Source: Bacilli bacterium (GTDB lineage Bacteria > Bacillota_I > Bacilli_A > RF39 > UBA660). Taken from it: a stretch of DNA of 64,000 nt. Shown one piece after another: positions 8,964 to 18,554 of the stretch (the first letter of the stretch is position 1; every line of letters begins with the position of its first letter). The notes beneath the pieces were generated by a model. The model searched no databases. It was given only the letters and a program-made list of their open reading frames with translations, and had not been told where the DNA came from. The DNA lies in NCBI GenBank assembly GCA_016297695.1, contig JAEDGC010000004.1, forward strand, positions 1 through 64,000, read 5' to 3'. The translations under genes were made by a program, and so were the position numbers.

Positions 8964-11876
8964 CTATTTTCTTTTACCATTCAATGGTTCTAATCTTTTT
9001 ACAAATGGTTCATTGTTATCAAGTGAAGTTGCTTTAGATTCGATAAATCTTGATAAATATTTCTCATATTCTGTTTTTGTTTCTTCATTTCCATTTAATG
9101 ATCCACTTTCAATAGAACCATCATTCTTAACTAAAATATACCAACCATCTCCTGAAATAATTTTAGTATAATTAGTAAAATCTAATGGTAATTCTTCTCC
9201 ATTAACTTGATACCTCAATGAATTTACATTAAGAGCTACTTCATCCAAAGTATCTATATCATTATTACTTACATCATTAATATATACAACTCTTTTTCTA
9301 GGATCTCTATATTGAGCACCAACTACGCCATATCGCGGTTCTTTTGGCATATCACCTGCTAATACTTGTTGAATAAATGAATCATAAACATAAACATCAT
9401 TTTCTAATGGTCGAGGTGCATCAATTTCTAAATCTTTTAGATTATTAAATGTATAATCAGATTTACCAATAGTAACAACTTTAACTTTCTGTATATCATC
9501 TTCTGTTTCTTGTGAAACATATAACATTTCGCTCGCTGCTCTTTTATATACATCAGCTAATTTAATATCATCTTTATACATTTCATGATATGGACTACCT
9601 GCTTCAACGCTATCAAAACAAATAACATCACCATTACGCCATACCCAACTTTGAGTTAAAAATTGTCCTTTATAATATACAACAAAGGTTCTTCCATTTC
9701 TTGATTGCATTGAATGTTTAAGTGCTGAATAAGATATTCCTCTAACTACAAAACAACAATGTGATAAATATCCTACTGCAACAGCAAGTGGATCATCTAA
9801 ATCTAAAATTTTGTATGTAAAATCACCTAATTGTCCTTCTACTTTAGGAATAGATGAATAACCTCTATTTCTCGCATCTTTACATAATCCTATAGCTTCA
9901 GATAACAAAATTGGATCTGTTGTGTTCATTTCTCTTAAAGCATGTTTAAATCCTATTTCATCTGGTTTCAACTCAATTGGCAAATCTATATCTTCAAAAT
10001 GTTTTATAATTCTTTTAACACTTAATACTCCATTACAAGATTTCTTGATTTCTTCAAAACAATTACAAAATTCTGTAAAATATCTTTCAAATTCAGGAAT
10101 ATCTCCTCTTATCATTCTGTTAATTACAGAATTTGGTTCTTTCATCATTCCTTTTCCAAAAAGATAAGTGATTAATTCTTCATTTATATTAGGTACTCCA
10201 TTTTCATCAATAGAAACATTTTCATATTTTAAACCATCAAATAAATTTTCCATTCTATTACCTTGCATATTAGACTCTAATAAATACTTACCTCTATCTT
10301 TTCCAAAATAGCATAGTAATTGTAATCCCATTCTTTCTACAAATGATAAATTATCAGCATTAGTATTAGTTCTGTGAATTGCCTTTTTCCATCTTATAAC
10401 TGGTGTAATATTTAGTTTTGCAAGTTGTTTATCAGTTAAGAAATTCGTTATATAATCTGCATTATCAATTAATTGTCCACATTTAGATAAGTAAATTAAA
10501 CCTTTATAAGTTTTAGTCATATAAACTTTATCAAATGGCATACTTCCTTTTGCTAATCTATAAAATAAACCATTTAGAGAAATATCTTCTAAGTAAGTTC
10601 CATCCTTTTTGCATCTTCCTAATAAATCAGTTGAAAATTTATTTCTTAATTCTAAAAATAAAGGATTTTGGTCATTGATAACTCTTTCTTTTAATAATTT
10701 GCCACACGCTATGATTGCTTCAATGTAATCATCGTATATTATTTTAGTTTTTCCGTTTCTTCCTATATTTTTTACTAACAATTCGAAATCTGAAATTGAA
10801 TAACTTTTGTTGTTACAATTTTCTACAAATTTGCTAATAATTTCAATTATAGTTTCATCATTTAAATATTCATATAAATCACTATCATAAAAATCATTAT
10901 CTAAATAAGCGATATCTACAAATTCTAATACTACATCTACTGTAAAATTATTAATTCTATAATGAGTAACATTATTAAATAATGTTAATGTTTTTTCTAG
11001 ACCAATTTGATGAAATTTATCCTTATATAGTTTAAATAAATCACTATCAGATAATAAATGTGGGTCTTCATAATGACCATAACGATTTGGATTTTCATAA
11101 ATTAAATCTTTTAAATGTTCCTTTAAATATATATATCTAGTAACTAATAATTCAAATTTTTGAATTGAACTATCATTAACTTTATCCCTGTATAATTCTA
11201 AAAATATATTTAGTGTGACTGATTTACGAGATTTTAATAAAATAAATTCAATCAATTCATCAGCTGATAATTTCATTAATCTATCTTTTTCAGTTGATAA
11301 CTTTTCAATTACTTCTTTTTCATCTAAATCTTTTAACTCCAATAATATATCATCACCTATTTGGTTTGGAAAAAGTTCTCTTAATTTTAATCTTGCTTTC
11401 TCACCTACTGAATAATAAAAATTAGCAAACATTCCATCCTCAGGTTTTATTTCACTTTTATATCTTTCAACAGCTTTTAATTGCATACTTTCTGGTAAAT
11501 TTATTATACATGTTTCAATTAAAGATGAAGTAAATTCTTTATGATAATTGTTTAGTAATGACATTATACTTTCTGAATCCATCATCCCAATACATTCAAT
11601 CCATATTGCCATTGGATATCCCTTTATATTTTCAAATGCTGCTTTACTCCATGGAGATTTATCTTTAGACATAAAAGCCAAGCACATTAAAGCTTCTTGA
11701 AATGCTTCTTCTTTAATTTGCTTTTGTGTATTTGCTTTATGTGTTAAAACATCTAATACTTTTTGCTGCTCAGCAAAATTTTTAAATCCTACATTTTTTT
11801 GATAATCTTCTAACAACTTAATTGCCTTATTCATTGGCAATCTAAGAACACTATTCAATAAAATTTCGTATTTCAT
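8964..11876 (-). CDS. Large helical-repeat protein with PcfJ-like C-terminal block
   Basis: Function unknown. Of 970 residues, roughly the first 600 are alpha-helical, HEAT/ARM-like, with many short Leu-rich helices. Around residues 640-770 comes a more conserved block: DPILLSEAIGLCKDARNRGY, LAVAVGYLSHCCFVVRG (about 705), GRTFVVYYKGQFLTQSWVWR (about 743) and VICFDSVEAG (about 755). This succession of a Cys-Cys pair, a QSW-x-W-R strand and a Phe-Asp-x-x-Glu strand recalls PcfJ-like and acetyltransferase-like domains, a weak analogy. The last 200 residues are a beta-rich tail. Start ATG (11876-11874) follows AGGGGGTGA. It forms an operon with the 227-residue gene and is divergent from xfp. Confidence 0.75.
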   Translation of the reverse strand: MKYEILLNSVLRLPMNKAIKLLEDYQKNVGFKNFAEQQKVLDVLTHKANTQKQIKEEAFQEALMCLAFMSKDKSPWSKAAFENIKGYPMAIWIECIGMMDSESIMSLLNNYHKEFTSSLIETCIINLPESMQLKAVERYKSEIKPEDGMFANFYYSVGEKARLKLRELFPNQIGDDILLELKDLDEKEVIEKLSTEKDRLMKLSADELIEFILLKSRKSVTLNIFLELYRDKVNDSSIQKFELLVTRYIYLKEHLKDLIYENPNRYGHYEDPHLLSDSDLFKLYKDKFHQIGLEKTLTLFNNVTHYRINNFTVDVVLEFVDIAYLDNDFYDSDLYEYLNDETIIEIISKFVENCNNKSYSISDFELLVKNIGRNGKTKIIYDDYIEAIIACGKLLKERVINDQNPLFLELRNKFSTDLLGRCKKDGTYLEDISLNGLFYRLAKGSMPFDKVYMTKTYKGLIYLSKCGQLIDNADYITNFLTDKQLAKLNITPVIRWKKAIHRTNTNADNLSFVERMGLQLLCYFGKDRGKYLLESNMQGNRMENLFDGLKYENVSIDENGVPNINEELITYLFGKGMMKEPNSVINRMIRGDIPEFERYFTEFCNCFEEIKKSCNGVLSVKRIIKHFEDIDLPIELKPDEIGFKHALREMNTTDPILLSEAIGLCKDARNRGYSSIPKVEGQLGDFTYKILDLDDPLAVAVGYLSHCCFVVRGISYSALKHSMQSRNGRTFVVYYKGQFLTQSWVWRNGDVICFDSVEAGSPYHEMYKDDIKLADVYKRAASEMLYVSQETEDDIQKVKVVTIGKSDYTFNNLKDLEIDAPRPLENDVYVYDSFIQQVLAGDMPKEPRYGVVGAQYRDPRKRVVYINDVSNNDIDTLDEVALNVNSLRYQVNGEELPLDFTNYTKIISGDGWYILVKNDGSIESGSLNGNEETKTEYEKYLSRFIESKATSLDNNEPFVKRLEPLNGKRK

Positions 11877-12103
11877 TTAAGTCACCCCCTGTTAAATGGT
11901 TACTATAATACCATAATTAGATTAAATGAGCAATATTTTATTTTACTAATAACAAGATGATTATTTCTATCTTTAATATAATGTTAACAAGTGTAATTTT
12001 ATATATACTAGAATAATTAAAATAAACAGAATATATAAAAATATAGTTTTTAAATTTTAAATTTTTTGATATACTTATCTTATGATAAAGAGGGTGTTCA
12101 AAA

Positions 12104-14482
12104 ATGAATAATATAGAAATTAAAAATGTTTTATCAAGGGAAGAATTATATAAAATAGATGCTTATTTTAGAGCGGCAAATTATTTGTCTGTTGCACAGT
12201 TATATCTTTATAAAAATCCGTTATTAAGAAAAAAATTGTCAGTAGCTGATATTAAGCCAAAATTAGTTGGACACTGGGGGACAGTTCCTGGACAAAATTT
12301 TATTTATACTCATCTAAATAGAATAATAAATAAATATGATTTAAATATGATTTATATTTCTGGACCAGGACATGGTGGTAATGCAATGGTTGCACAAACT
12401 TATTTAGAAGGAAGTTATAGTGAAGTATATCCCAATATAAGTGAAGATGAAAAAGGATTAGAAAAATTATGTAAACAATTTAGTTTTCCAGGTGGAATAT
12501 CATCTCATGTTGCTCCAGAAACACCAGGATCTATTAATGAGGGTGGAGAATTAGGTTACTCTTTAGCACATGCTTTTGGAGCAGTATTAGATAATCCAAA
12601 CTTAATAGCTGCATGTGTTGTTGGAGATGGTGAAGCAGAAACTGGAACATTGTCAACATCTTGGCATTCAAATAAATTTTTAAATCCTTTAAAAGATGGA
12701 GTTGTGTTGCCTATACTTCATTTAAATGGTTATAAAATAGCAAATCCGACAGTAATGTCGAGAATAGATGATGAAGAATTAGATAATTTCTTTAAAGGAT
12801 GTGGTTGGGAGCCATATTATGTGTGTGGAGATAATCCAAGAATAATGCATCAATTGATGGCTCAAACATTAGATGAAGTAATAGAAAAAATAAAAATAAT
12901 TAAAGAAAAAGCTATAAATGGTGATAATTTAAGACCTAAATGGCCAGTTATAATATTAAGAACTCCAAAAGGATGGACTGGTCCAAAAGTTGTTGATAAT
13001 AAAGAAATTGAAGGTACTTTTAGAGCACATCAAATTCCAGTGCAAGTTAATAAAGAAACTGGAGAAAATTTAAATTTACTTGAAAAATGGTTAAAAAGTT
13101 ATCATCCTGAAGAATTATTTGATAATAATGGTTCTTTAAAACCAGAATTAAAGACATTGGCTCCAAAAGGAGATAGAAGAATGGGATTAAACCCTAATGC
13201 TAATGGTGGATTGATGTTAAAAGAATTAAATTTACCAGATTTTAAAAATTATGAATTAAAAATCAGTAAACCAGGTTTAGAAAAAGCAAGCGATATGATG
13301 CAATTAGGTAATTATGTTCGTGATATTGTAAAAAATAATCCGGATAATTTTAGAGTTTTCTCACCAGATGAATTATTATCAAATAGATTAAATTCAGTAT
13401 TTCAAACTACTAAAAGACAATGGGATAATAAAAGACTTGATAATGATGAATTTCTATCTACAGAAGGAAGAGTTATAGATTCAATGCTTTCAGAAAATTT
13501 ATGTGAGGGATGGCTTGAAGGATATTTACTTACTGGAAGACATGGATTCTTTACAAGTTATGAAGCATTTATAAGAATAATAGATTCTATGACAAGCCAA
13601 CATGCAAAATGGTTAAAAGTATGTCATGAACTTCCTTGGCGTAAAGATATTGCTTCGTTAAATTATATTTTAACTTCTCATGTTTGGCAACAAGATCATA
13701 ATGGTTTTACTCATCAAGATCCTGGATTTTTAAATCACATTGTGACAAAAAAGGCAAGCATAGTAAGAATGTATCTTCCACCGGATACTAATTGCTTAAT
13801 TTCTTGTTTTGATCATATAATTAAAAGTAAGAATTACATTAATGTAATAGTTGCAAGTAAACACCCATCAATCCAATGGTTAAATATGGAACAAGCCGTA
13901 AAACATTGTACAAATGGAATAGGCATTTGGGCTTTTGCAAGTAACGATGAAGGAAGTACTCCAGATGTAGTTTTAGCAAGTTGTGGCGATACTCCGACTT
14001 TAGAGGTTGTAGCAGCATCAGGAATATTACGTAAATTCTTACCAGAAGTAAAAGTTCGTGTTGTAAATGTTGTTGACTTAATGAGACTTGAAGATAAAGA
14101 AAAACACCCTCATGGTTTATCACAAAAAGAATATGATATGTTATTTACTAAAAACAAACCAATTATATTTGCTTTCCATGGATATCCATCCTTAATTCAT
14201 CAATTAACTTATAGTCGTACAAATCAAAATTTACATGTTAGAGGATATAACGAACAAGGAACTATAACTACTCCATTTGATATGCGTGTCCAAAATGAAA
14301 TAGATAGATATCACCTTGTATTACTTGCTTTAAAACATTTAGGATATCGTAATGAAAAAACAATTGAATTAGAAGAATATTGTAATAAAAAATTAATTAG
14401 ACATAAACAGTATATATTTGAAAATGGAGAAGACATACCAGAAGTAAAAAATTGGACTTTGGACAACCAGTTATTAGACTGA
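12104..14482 (+). CDS. xfp: Xylulose-5-P/fructose-6-P phosphoketolase
   Basis: This thiamine-diphosphate enzyme splits xylulose 5-phosphate (often also fructose 6-phosphate) with phosphate into acetyl phosphate and a triose or tetrose phosphate, the key step of the phosphoketolase pathway. The 792-residue length is typical. Signatures seen: [13 protein letters not shown] (about 58-70), [20 protein letters not shown] (about 84-103), the ThDP/Mg block [11 protein letters not shown] (about 172-182), and [13 protein letters not shown] (about 475). The start ATG follows AGAGGGTG. It is followed by a hairpin overlapping its stop codon. The TGA stop is genuine: the next gene, in the same frame, has its own ribosome binding site and ATG. 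Confidence 0.96.
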   Translation: MNNIEIKNVLSREELYKIDAYFRAANYLSVAQLYLYKNPLLRKKLSVADIKPKLVGHWGTVPGQNFIYTHLNRIINKYDLNMIYISGPGHGGNAMVAQTYLEGSYSEVYPNISEDEKGLEKLCKQFSFPGGISSHVAPETPGSINEGGELGYSLAHAFGAVLDNPNLIAACVVGDGEAETGTLSTSWHSNKFLNPLKDGVVLPILHLNGYKIANPTVMSRIDDEELDNFFKGCGWEPYYVCGDNPRIMHQLMAQTLDEVIEKIKIIKEKAINGDNLRPKWPVIILRTPKGWTGPKVVDNKEIEGTFRAHQIPVQVNKETGENLNLLEKWLKSYHPEELFDNNGSLKPELKTLAPKGDRRMGLNPNANGGLMLKELNLPDFKNYELKISKPGLEKASDMMQLGNYVRDIVKNNPDNFRVFSPDELLSNRLNSVFQTTKRQWDNKRLDNDEFLSTEGRVIDSMLSENLCEGWLEGYLLTGRHGFFTSYEAFIRIIDSMTSQHAKWLKVCHELPWRKDIASLNYILTSHVWQQDHNGFTHQDPGFLNHIVTKKASIVRMYLPPDTNCLISCFDHIIKSKNYINVIVASKHPSIQWLNMEQAVKHCTNGIGIWAFASNDEGSTPDVVLASCGDTPTLEVVAASGILRKFLPEVKVRVVNVVDLMRLEDKEKHPHGLSQKEYDMLFTKNKPIIFAFHGYPSLIHQLTYSRTNQNLHVRGYNEQGTITTPFDMRVQNEIDRYHLVLLALKHLGYRNEKTIELEEYCNKKLIRHKQYIFENGEDIPEVKNWTLDNQLLD

Positions 14483-14493
14483 TTGTCTTTTTA
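14462..14493 (+). terminator. xfp terminator overlapping the stop codon
   Basis: GACAACCAGT (14462-14471) pairs with ACTGATTGTC (14478-14487) with one mismatch and a 6-base loop that ends at the stop codon region, followed by TTTTT. Read-through into the PH-like gene remains possible. Confidence 0.65.
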
Positions 14494-14527
14494 TTATTTA
14501 TTTGATAAAATATTTTTAGGTGATAAT

Positions 14528-15004
14528 ATGGGCGAAGTTTATGAAAAAGTAAAAGGATTTAAGAAAAAATATCCTGGAACAGTAACTTGGTGGAGATTAA
14601 AAAAACATTCTCAAGTTGTTGAAAAACATTTAAATCCAGGTGAAAAAATTCTTTATGCATTTGCTGGTCAAAAAAATGATAATCCTTTTGATTTTTTTAG
14701 TACATGTGTAGTAGTTTTATCTAATAAAAGAATTTTAATAGGTAAAAAAAGAGTGTTGTTTGGTTATACGCTTACAACTATAACTCCAGATTTATTTAAT
14801 GATATGGAAGTTTACATGGGTATCATATGGGGTAAGATAACAATAGATACAGTAAAGGAAGAAGTTATTATAACTAATCTTTCTAAAAAAAGTTTACCAG
14901 AAATTGAAACTAGTATTTCTGAATTTATGATGGAAGAGAAGAAAAAATATGGTAAAGAAGAGGTTAAGGAAACATATTACAAACAATACAATGACGTCAA
15001 TTAA
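14528..15004 (+). CDS. Bacterial PH-domain-like protein
   Basis: This soluble protein has 158 residues. A strand-rich core, VVVLSNKRILIGKK followed by GYTLTTITPDLFNDME and ITIDTVKEEVIITNLSKKSL, then a closing helix (ETSISEFMMEEKKKYG) matches the YdjM/YokE-type bacterial PH-like fold that binds membranes or proteins; exact function unknown. I chose ATG 14528 because AGGTG lies 6 bases upstream; an earlier in-frame TTG directly after the xfp stop has no ribosome binding site. The 3' end overlaps the start of the next gene, implying translational coupling. Confidence 0.75.
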   Translation: MGEVYEKVKGFKKKYPGTVTWWRLKKHSQVVEKHLNPGEKILYAFAGQKNDNPFDFFSTCVVVLSNKRILIGKKRVLFGYTLTTITPDLFNDMEVYMGIIWGKITIDTVKEEVIITNLSKKSLPEIETSISEFMMEEKKKYGKEEVKETYYKQYNDVN

Positions 15005-16094
15005 AAAGTTAAAACTACTTATTTTCATAATATTTTTAATATTAAGTATTTATTTGTTTATTTATTTTATTCCAAAAAATTATAATTTTTCGTATAACAT
15101 CGATGGTTTTAAAATAAAAGAAGAATATGATAAAAAATCTAAATTATATATATTTACCGTATCAAAAAATAAATATGAATTTAAAACTATTAGTACTTAT
15201 AAATATACTCCAAAAAGAAAATTGATTAATTCTATTGATGAATTTGATGGTGATAATTCTAAATGTATAATTATAAATTCAGAATTTATTGATAATAATA
15301 GATTATGTATATCTAATAATGAAATGGTCGATATTCGTTTATTAGATTTAATACCTAAAAAGTACTATAAAACTAAAAAAGACAATATCAAAAAACATCA
15401 AAATATTACAATTAATTTAGATGATAAAACGTATTTAATTTGGAATTATAATAGCTTTTTAAAAATAAATGAAAGTACCAAAAAACAAATGAAATTATTT
15501 AATGAAGATGTCTACAACTTAAAAATAATGGCAAAAATAGATGATTATTTAGTTTTAGCAGATTATGATCAAAAATATAACTTTAATAAATTAATTAGAT
15601 TAAATTTAAAAAATGATAAAATTGATGAGATAGAATTAAAAAATGATATATCATTTGACTCTAGGATTCTAGGAACTTATAAAAATAATATTTATATTTT
15701 AGATGAAAAAAACAAAAAAGAATACGAAATAAATATTAAAAAGAAAAAAGTAAATATAGTAAATAAAAATGGTCTAGGAATAATTTATAAAAATAACAAT
15801 TTAGAAAAAGTAAATTTAAATAAAATAATTAATAATAATATTAGTTTTACGATGGAACAAAATTATAATTACATATTAGAAAATGGTAATTTGTATTTAA
15901 AAATGAGAAACACTAATACTAAAATAAAAGTAAGTAATCTAAAAGTTAAATATATAGCATATGCTAATAATGAAGAAGTTTATTATATTTCTGAAGATAA
16001 ATTATATAAGTATGATTTTATATATGGCGAAGTAGAAATAATAAACGATTTTGAATTTAATTTTAACTATGAGAATATGGTTGTAATTTATTAA
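14991..16094 (+). CDS. Membrane-anchored extracytoplasmic protein, unknown
   Basis: Not recognised. About 367 residues: a Lys-rich start, one N-terminal membrane segment (LLIFIIFLILSIYLFIYF, about residues 8-25), then an outside domain of repeated short strands rich in Asn, Lys and Ile. The repeats (YLIWNYN, YLVLADYDQ, NIYILDEKNK, VYYISEDKLYKYD) recur at regular distance, suggesting a beta-propeller-like fold. The start is uncertain: ATG 14991 overlaps the PH-like gene by 14 bases; ATG 14949 in the same frame would add 14 basic residues and has a better placed GGAAGAG box. It is translationally coupled to the PH-like gene. Confidence 0.65.
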   Translation: MTSIKKLKLLIFIIFLILSIYLFIYFIPKNYNFSYNIDGFKIKEEYDKKSKLYIFTVSKNKYEFKTISTYKYTPKRKLINSIDEFDGDNSKCIIINSEFIDNNRLCISNNEMVDIRLLDLIPKKYYKTKKDNIKKHQNITINLDDKTYLIWNYNSFLKINESTKKQMKLFNEDVYNLKIMAKIDDYLVLADYDQKYNFNKLIRLNLKNDKIDEIELKNDISFDSRILGTYKNNIYILDEKNKKEYEINIKKKKVNIVNKNGLGIIYKNNNLEKVNLNKIINNNISFTMEQNYNYILENGNLYLKMRNTNTKIKVSNLKVKYIAYANNEEVYYISEDKLYKYDFIYGEVEIINDFEFNFNYENMVVIY

Positions 16095-16139
16095 TAACAT
16101 AAATAGTTAATTTTCATATTATATTTTAGGAGTGATAAT

Positions 16140-16592
16140 ATGTTTTTGAAATATCAACTAAAATATGGTGAAACATTAAACGATGTAGCAAATAGATTTA
16201 ATACAACTAAAGATTATTTAAAAGAAATAAATAATATTTATTTTGATGATATGCTTAGAGAAGGAATGGATATAATTGTTCCTAAGAATAGTGAAAATTA
16301 TTACAATACATATGTAATAGAAAAAGGAGATTCATTATATAAAATTGCTAGAAAATATAATATTAATCCAGAATTATTATCTAGTATGAATGGCTTAGAT
16401 GAAGATGATTATATTTACCCTGGACAAGAAATATTAATTCCAAAAAGTGGTTATAGTTATTATATAACAAAAGATGGAGACACTATTGATAATGTAATTA
16501 AAACCTTTAATACAACAAAAGAAAATTTTAATAAATATAATCCAACTATTTATTTATTAGCTGGACAACTTCTTGTTGATAAGAAAAAATAA
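16140..16592 (+). CDS. Triple LysM protein without signal peptide
   Basis: This 150-residue protein is almost entirely LysM repeats: the first (residues 2-50, KYGETLNDVANRFNTT), the second and best (55-104, VIEKGDSLYKIARKYNINPE, ending PGQEILIPKS) and a degenerate third (107-147, TKDGDTIDNVIKTFNTT). LysM binds GlcNAc-containing glycans such as peptidoglycan. There is no signal peptide or membrane segment, unlike most cell-wall LysM proteins; spore-coat proteins of the SafA/SpoVID kind act from the cytoplasmic side of the mother cell and lack one too, so a spore role is a possible inference. Start follows TTAGGAGTG. Confidence 0.85.
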   Translation: MFLKYQLKYGETLNDVANRFNTTKDYLKEINNIYFDDMLREGMDIIVPKNSENYYNTYVIEKGDSLYKIARKYNINPELLSSMNGLDEDDYIYPGQEILIPKSGYSYYITKDGDTIDNVIKTFNTTKENFNKYNPTIYLLAGQLLVDKKK

Positions 16593-16598
16593 ATTTAA

Positions 16599-16625
16599 AA
16601 TATGGGTATCACTCATATTTTTTTT
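16599..16625 (+). terminator. Terminator after the LysM gene
   Basis: AATATGGGT (16599-16607) pairs with ACTCATATT (16611-16619) with one G-T pair and a 3-base loop, followed by six T. Confidence 0.75.
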
Positions 16626-16659
16626 GTGGTAAAATAAAGATAGATTGGGGATAAAATAG

Positions 16660-18258
16660 ATGATACTAAGAAAACCTTATAAATTTTTAATAAAACATTT
16701 TAAATTAATTCATTTATTAATGTTTTTGCCTGTTGTATATTTATTAACAAAATGTAATGATATTTTTAAGTTTTTTAGCAATTACGTTTCTAATAATTAT
16801 AGTTATAGTACTATAAGTAATCTAGCAGGAAGTTATGTTAACTTCTTTATGTATCTGGCTATTTTATTAATAGTATTTGTGGCTTTAATTGTGTACTACT
16901 TAATGCGTCAAAAGAAAAAAAATACGAAGTTATATATTGGATTTATCGTTTATTACTTAATATTATTTGTGTTAATAACTTTTTTTCATAGTGTACTAAG
17001 TGATTTAGAAACTGCCGAATTAGCTTCAAAAACAGCAAGAGCTTACCGTGATATTGCATTAATAATAACATTTCCACAATATTTCTTTGTATTTTATACA
17101 ATATTTAGAGGTTTGGGTTTTGATATTAAACAATTTAAATTTGAATTAGATTTAAAAGATTTAGATATAGATGAAAAGGATAATGAAGAATTTGAATTTG
17201 TCTTAGGAGTAGAAACTTATAAATATAAGAAAACTATAAGAAGATTTATAAGAGAATTTAGATACTATGTACTAGAAAATAAATTTATATTTACATGTTT
17301 AAGTATAATATTAGCATTGGTAGTTATTACTACTTTATATATGCATTTTAATGTATATAATAAATCATATGGAACAAATAAAACTTTCTCACACAGTGCA
17401 TTTAATATGAATATGCTTGATAGCATGATTACTAATATTGATTATAATGGAAAATATATTACAAAAGGAAAATATTATCTTGTTTTAAAAATAAACATTG
17501 TAAATAATTCTATTACTAAAACAAAATTAGATACAAATAACTTTAGGCTACAAGTAGATAATGGTTACTTAGTTCCAACACTAGATAGATCAGATTATTT
17601 TATAGATTTTGGAACACCATATCATGGTGAAAAGATAAAAACAAATACAAATACTACTTATAACTTAGTATATGAGTTATCAAAGGATCAAGTAAAAAAT
17701 AGTTATAAACTTAAAATACTTGAAAATATTGAATATAAAATAGGCGATATAACAGCTCATTATAAAATATTAAATATAAAACCTAAAAGAATAATTGATG
17801 ATATTAATACCAGTAATCATAAAATGAATGAGGAAATTAAATTAAATGATTCTAATTTAGGTGATAGTAGAATAAAAATTAATAATTACGAAATAAAAGA
17901 TAGTTATATTTATTCATATGAAGCATGTGTTAACAATAATTGTCGTACATTGAACGATGTAGTAAATACTGGATATGGTACTAGTAAAGTGAAAACAACG
18001 TTGTTAATAATTGATAAAGAAAGTAAATTAGATGAGAATAGTGAGTATTATAAAGCTATAAAGAATCCTGATAAATTTTATGAAGATTTTTTTACAGTAG
18101 AATTTAATGGAAAAGAATTCTTAACTAAAAATATGACGCCGGATAATTTAAAAGATAAAATAATTTTACAGACTAATGCAGAAATAAAAGAAGCAAGTGA
18201 TTTATATTTACTAATAACTGTAAGAAATTTTAGCTATAGGGTTAATTTAAAAGGATAA
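16660..18258 (+). CDS. Polytopic membrane protein with large outside domain
   Basis: Not recognised. 532 residues: four membrane segments in the first 160 residues (about 14-32, 62-82, 93-113, 132-150), a cytoplasmic acidic stretch (LDLKDLDIDEKDNEEFEF, about 165-182), a fifth membrane segment (about 210-230) and then about 300 residues outside. The outside part is rich in strands and has two Cys close together (SYEACVNNNCR, about 420), a likely disulphide. A regular pattern LVLKINIVNN then TKLDTNNFRL resembles DUF4352-type immunoglobulin-like domains. The start ATG follows GGGGAT. The gene lies between two terminators, so it is monocistronic. Confidence 0.7.
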   Translation: MILRKPYKFLIKHFKLIHLLMFLPVVYLLTKCNDIFKFFSNYVSNNYSYSTISNLAGSYVNFFMYLAILLIVFVALIVYYLMRQKKKNTKLYIGFIVYYLILFVLITFFHSVLSDLETAELASKTARAYRDIALIITFPQYFFVFYTIFRGLGFDIKQFKFELDLKDLDIDEKDNEEFEFVLGVETYKYKKTIRRFIREFRYYVLENKFIFTCLSIILALVVITTLYMHFNVYNKSYGTNKTFSHSAFNMNMLDSMITNIDYNGKYITKGKYYLVLKINIVNNSITKTKLDTNNFRLQVDNGYLVPTLDRSDYFIDFGTPYHGEKIKTNTNTTYNLVYELSKDQVKNSYKLKILENIEYKIGDITAHYKILNIKPKRIIDDINTSNHKMNEEIKLNDSNLGDSRIKINNYEIKDSYIYSYEACVNNNCRTLNDVVNTGYGTSKVKTTLLIIDKESKLDENSEYYKAIKNPDKFYEDFFTVEFNGKEFLTKNMTPDNLKDKIILQTNAEIKEASDLYLLITVRNFSYRVNLKG

Positions 18259-18263
18259 AAAAG

Positions 18264-18295
18264 TACATAGTAACTAAGGTTATTATGTATTTTTT
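18264..18295 (+). terminator. Terminator of the 532-aa membrane protein gene
   Basis: TACATAGTAAC (18264-18274) pairs with GTTATTATGTA (18279-18289) with one wobble and loop TAAG, followed by a T run. Confidence 0.75.
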
Positions 18296-18355
18296 ATTGA
18301 CTTTATAATAAGTTTTAGATAAAATAAATGAGTAATTGCATATATTATATTAAAT

Positions 18356-18429
18356 GGGGCTTTAGCCAAGTGGTAAGGCAAGGGACTGCAACTCCCTGAG
18401 CACCAGTTCGAATCTGGTAGGCCCCTCCA
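18356..18429 (+). tRNA. trnC: tRNA-Cys (GCA)
   Basis: A full cloverleaf can be drawn: acceptor GGGGCTT with AGGCCCC, D arm GCC-AAGTGGTAA-GGC, anticodon arm GGGAC-TGCAACT-CCC-type with anticodon GCA, short variable loop, T arm ACCAG-TTCGAAT-CTGGT. The discriminator base is T, as usual for tRNA-Cys, and the CCA end is encoded (18427-18429). Confidence 0.95.
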
Positions 18430-18440
18430 TTTGAAAAAAC

Positions 18441-18462
18441 ATTTAAACTTTATAGTTTAAAT
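18441..18462 (+). repeat. Small inverted repeat after tRNA-Cys
   Basis: ATTTAAACT and AGTTTAAAT form a 9-base-pair stem with loop TTAT just 3' of the tRNA. It may help 3'-end formation before the main terminator. Confidence 0.5.
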
Positions 18463-18465
18463 TTT

Positions 18466-18501
18466 AAATACCAAATTCCAAAAGACTTTGGTATTTTTTT
18501 T
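18466..18501 (+). terminator. Terminator after tRNA-Cys
   Basis: AAATACCAAA (18466-18475) pairs with TTTGGTATTT (18487-18496) followed by T; it closes the tRNA transcript. Confidence 0.75.
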
Positions 18502-18554
18502 GACTTTTTAAGTATAAAATGTTAGCATATTTAACTATATAAGGGGGCTTTTAT

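Noticed and set aside
13839..14123. Minus-strand frame inside xfp
   Set aside because: It lies opposite a conserved enzyme and has no ribosome binding site; Leu-rich shadow.
14483..14527. TGA at the end of xfp read as Trp, fusing xfp with the PH-like protein (mollicute code 4)
   Set aside because: The next gene is in the same frame, but it has its own AGGTG box and ATG at 14528, a terminator hairpin covers the TGA, xfp has its full family length there, and Trp is coded by TGG in all genes read.
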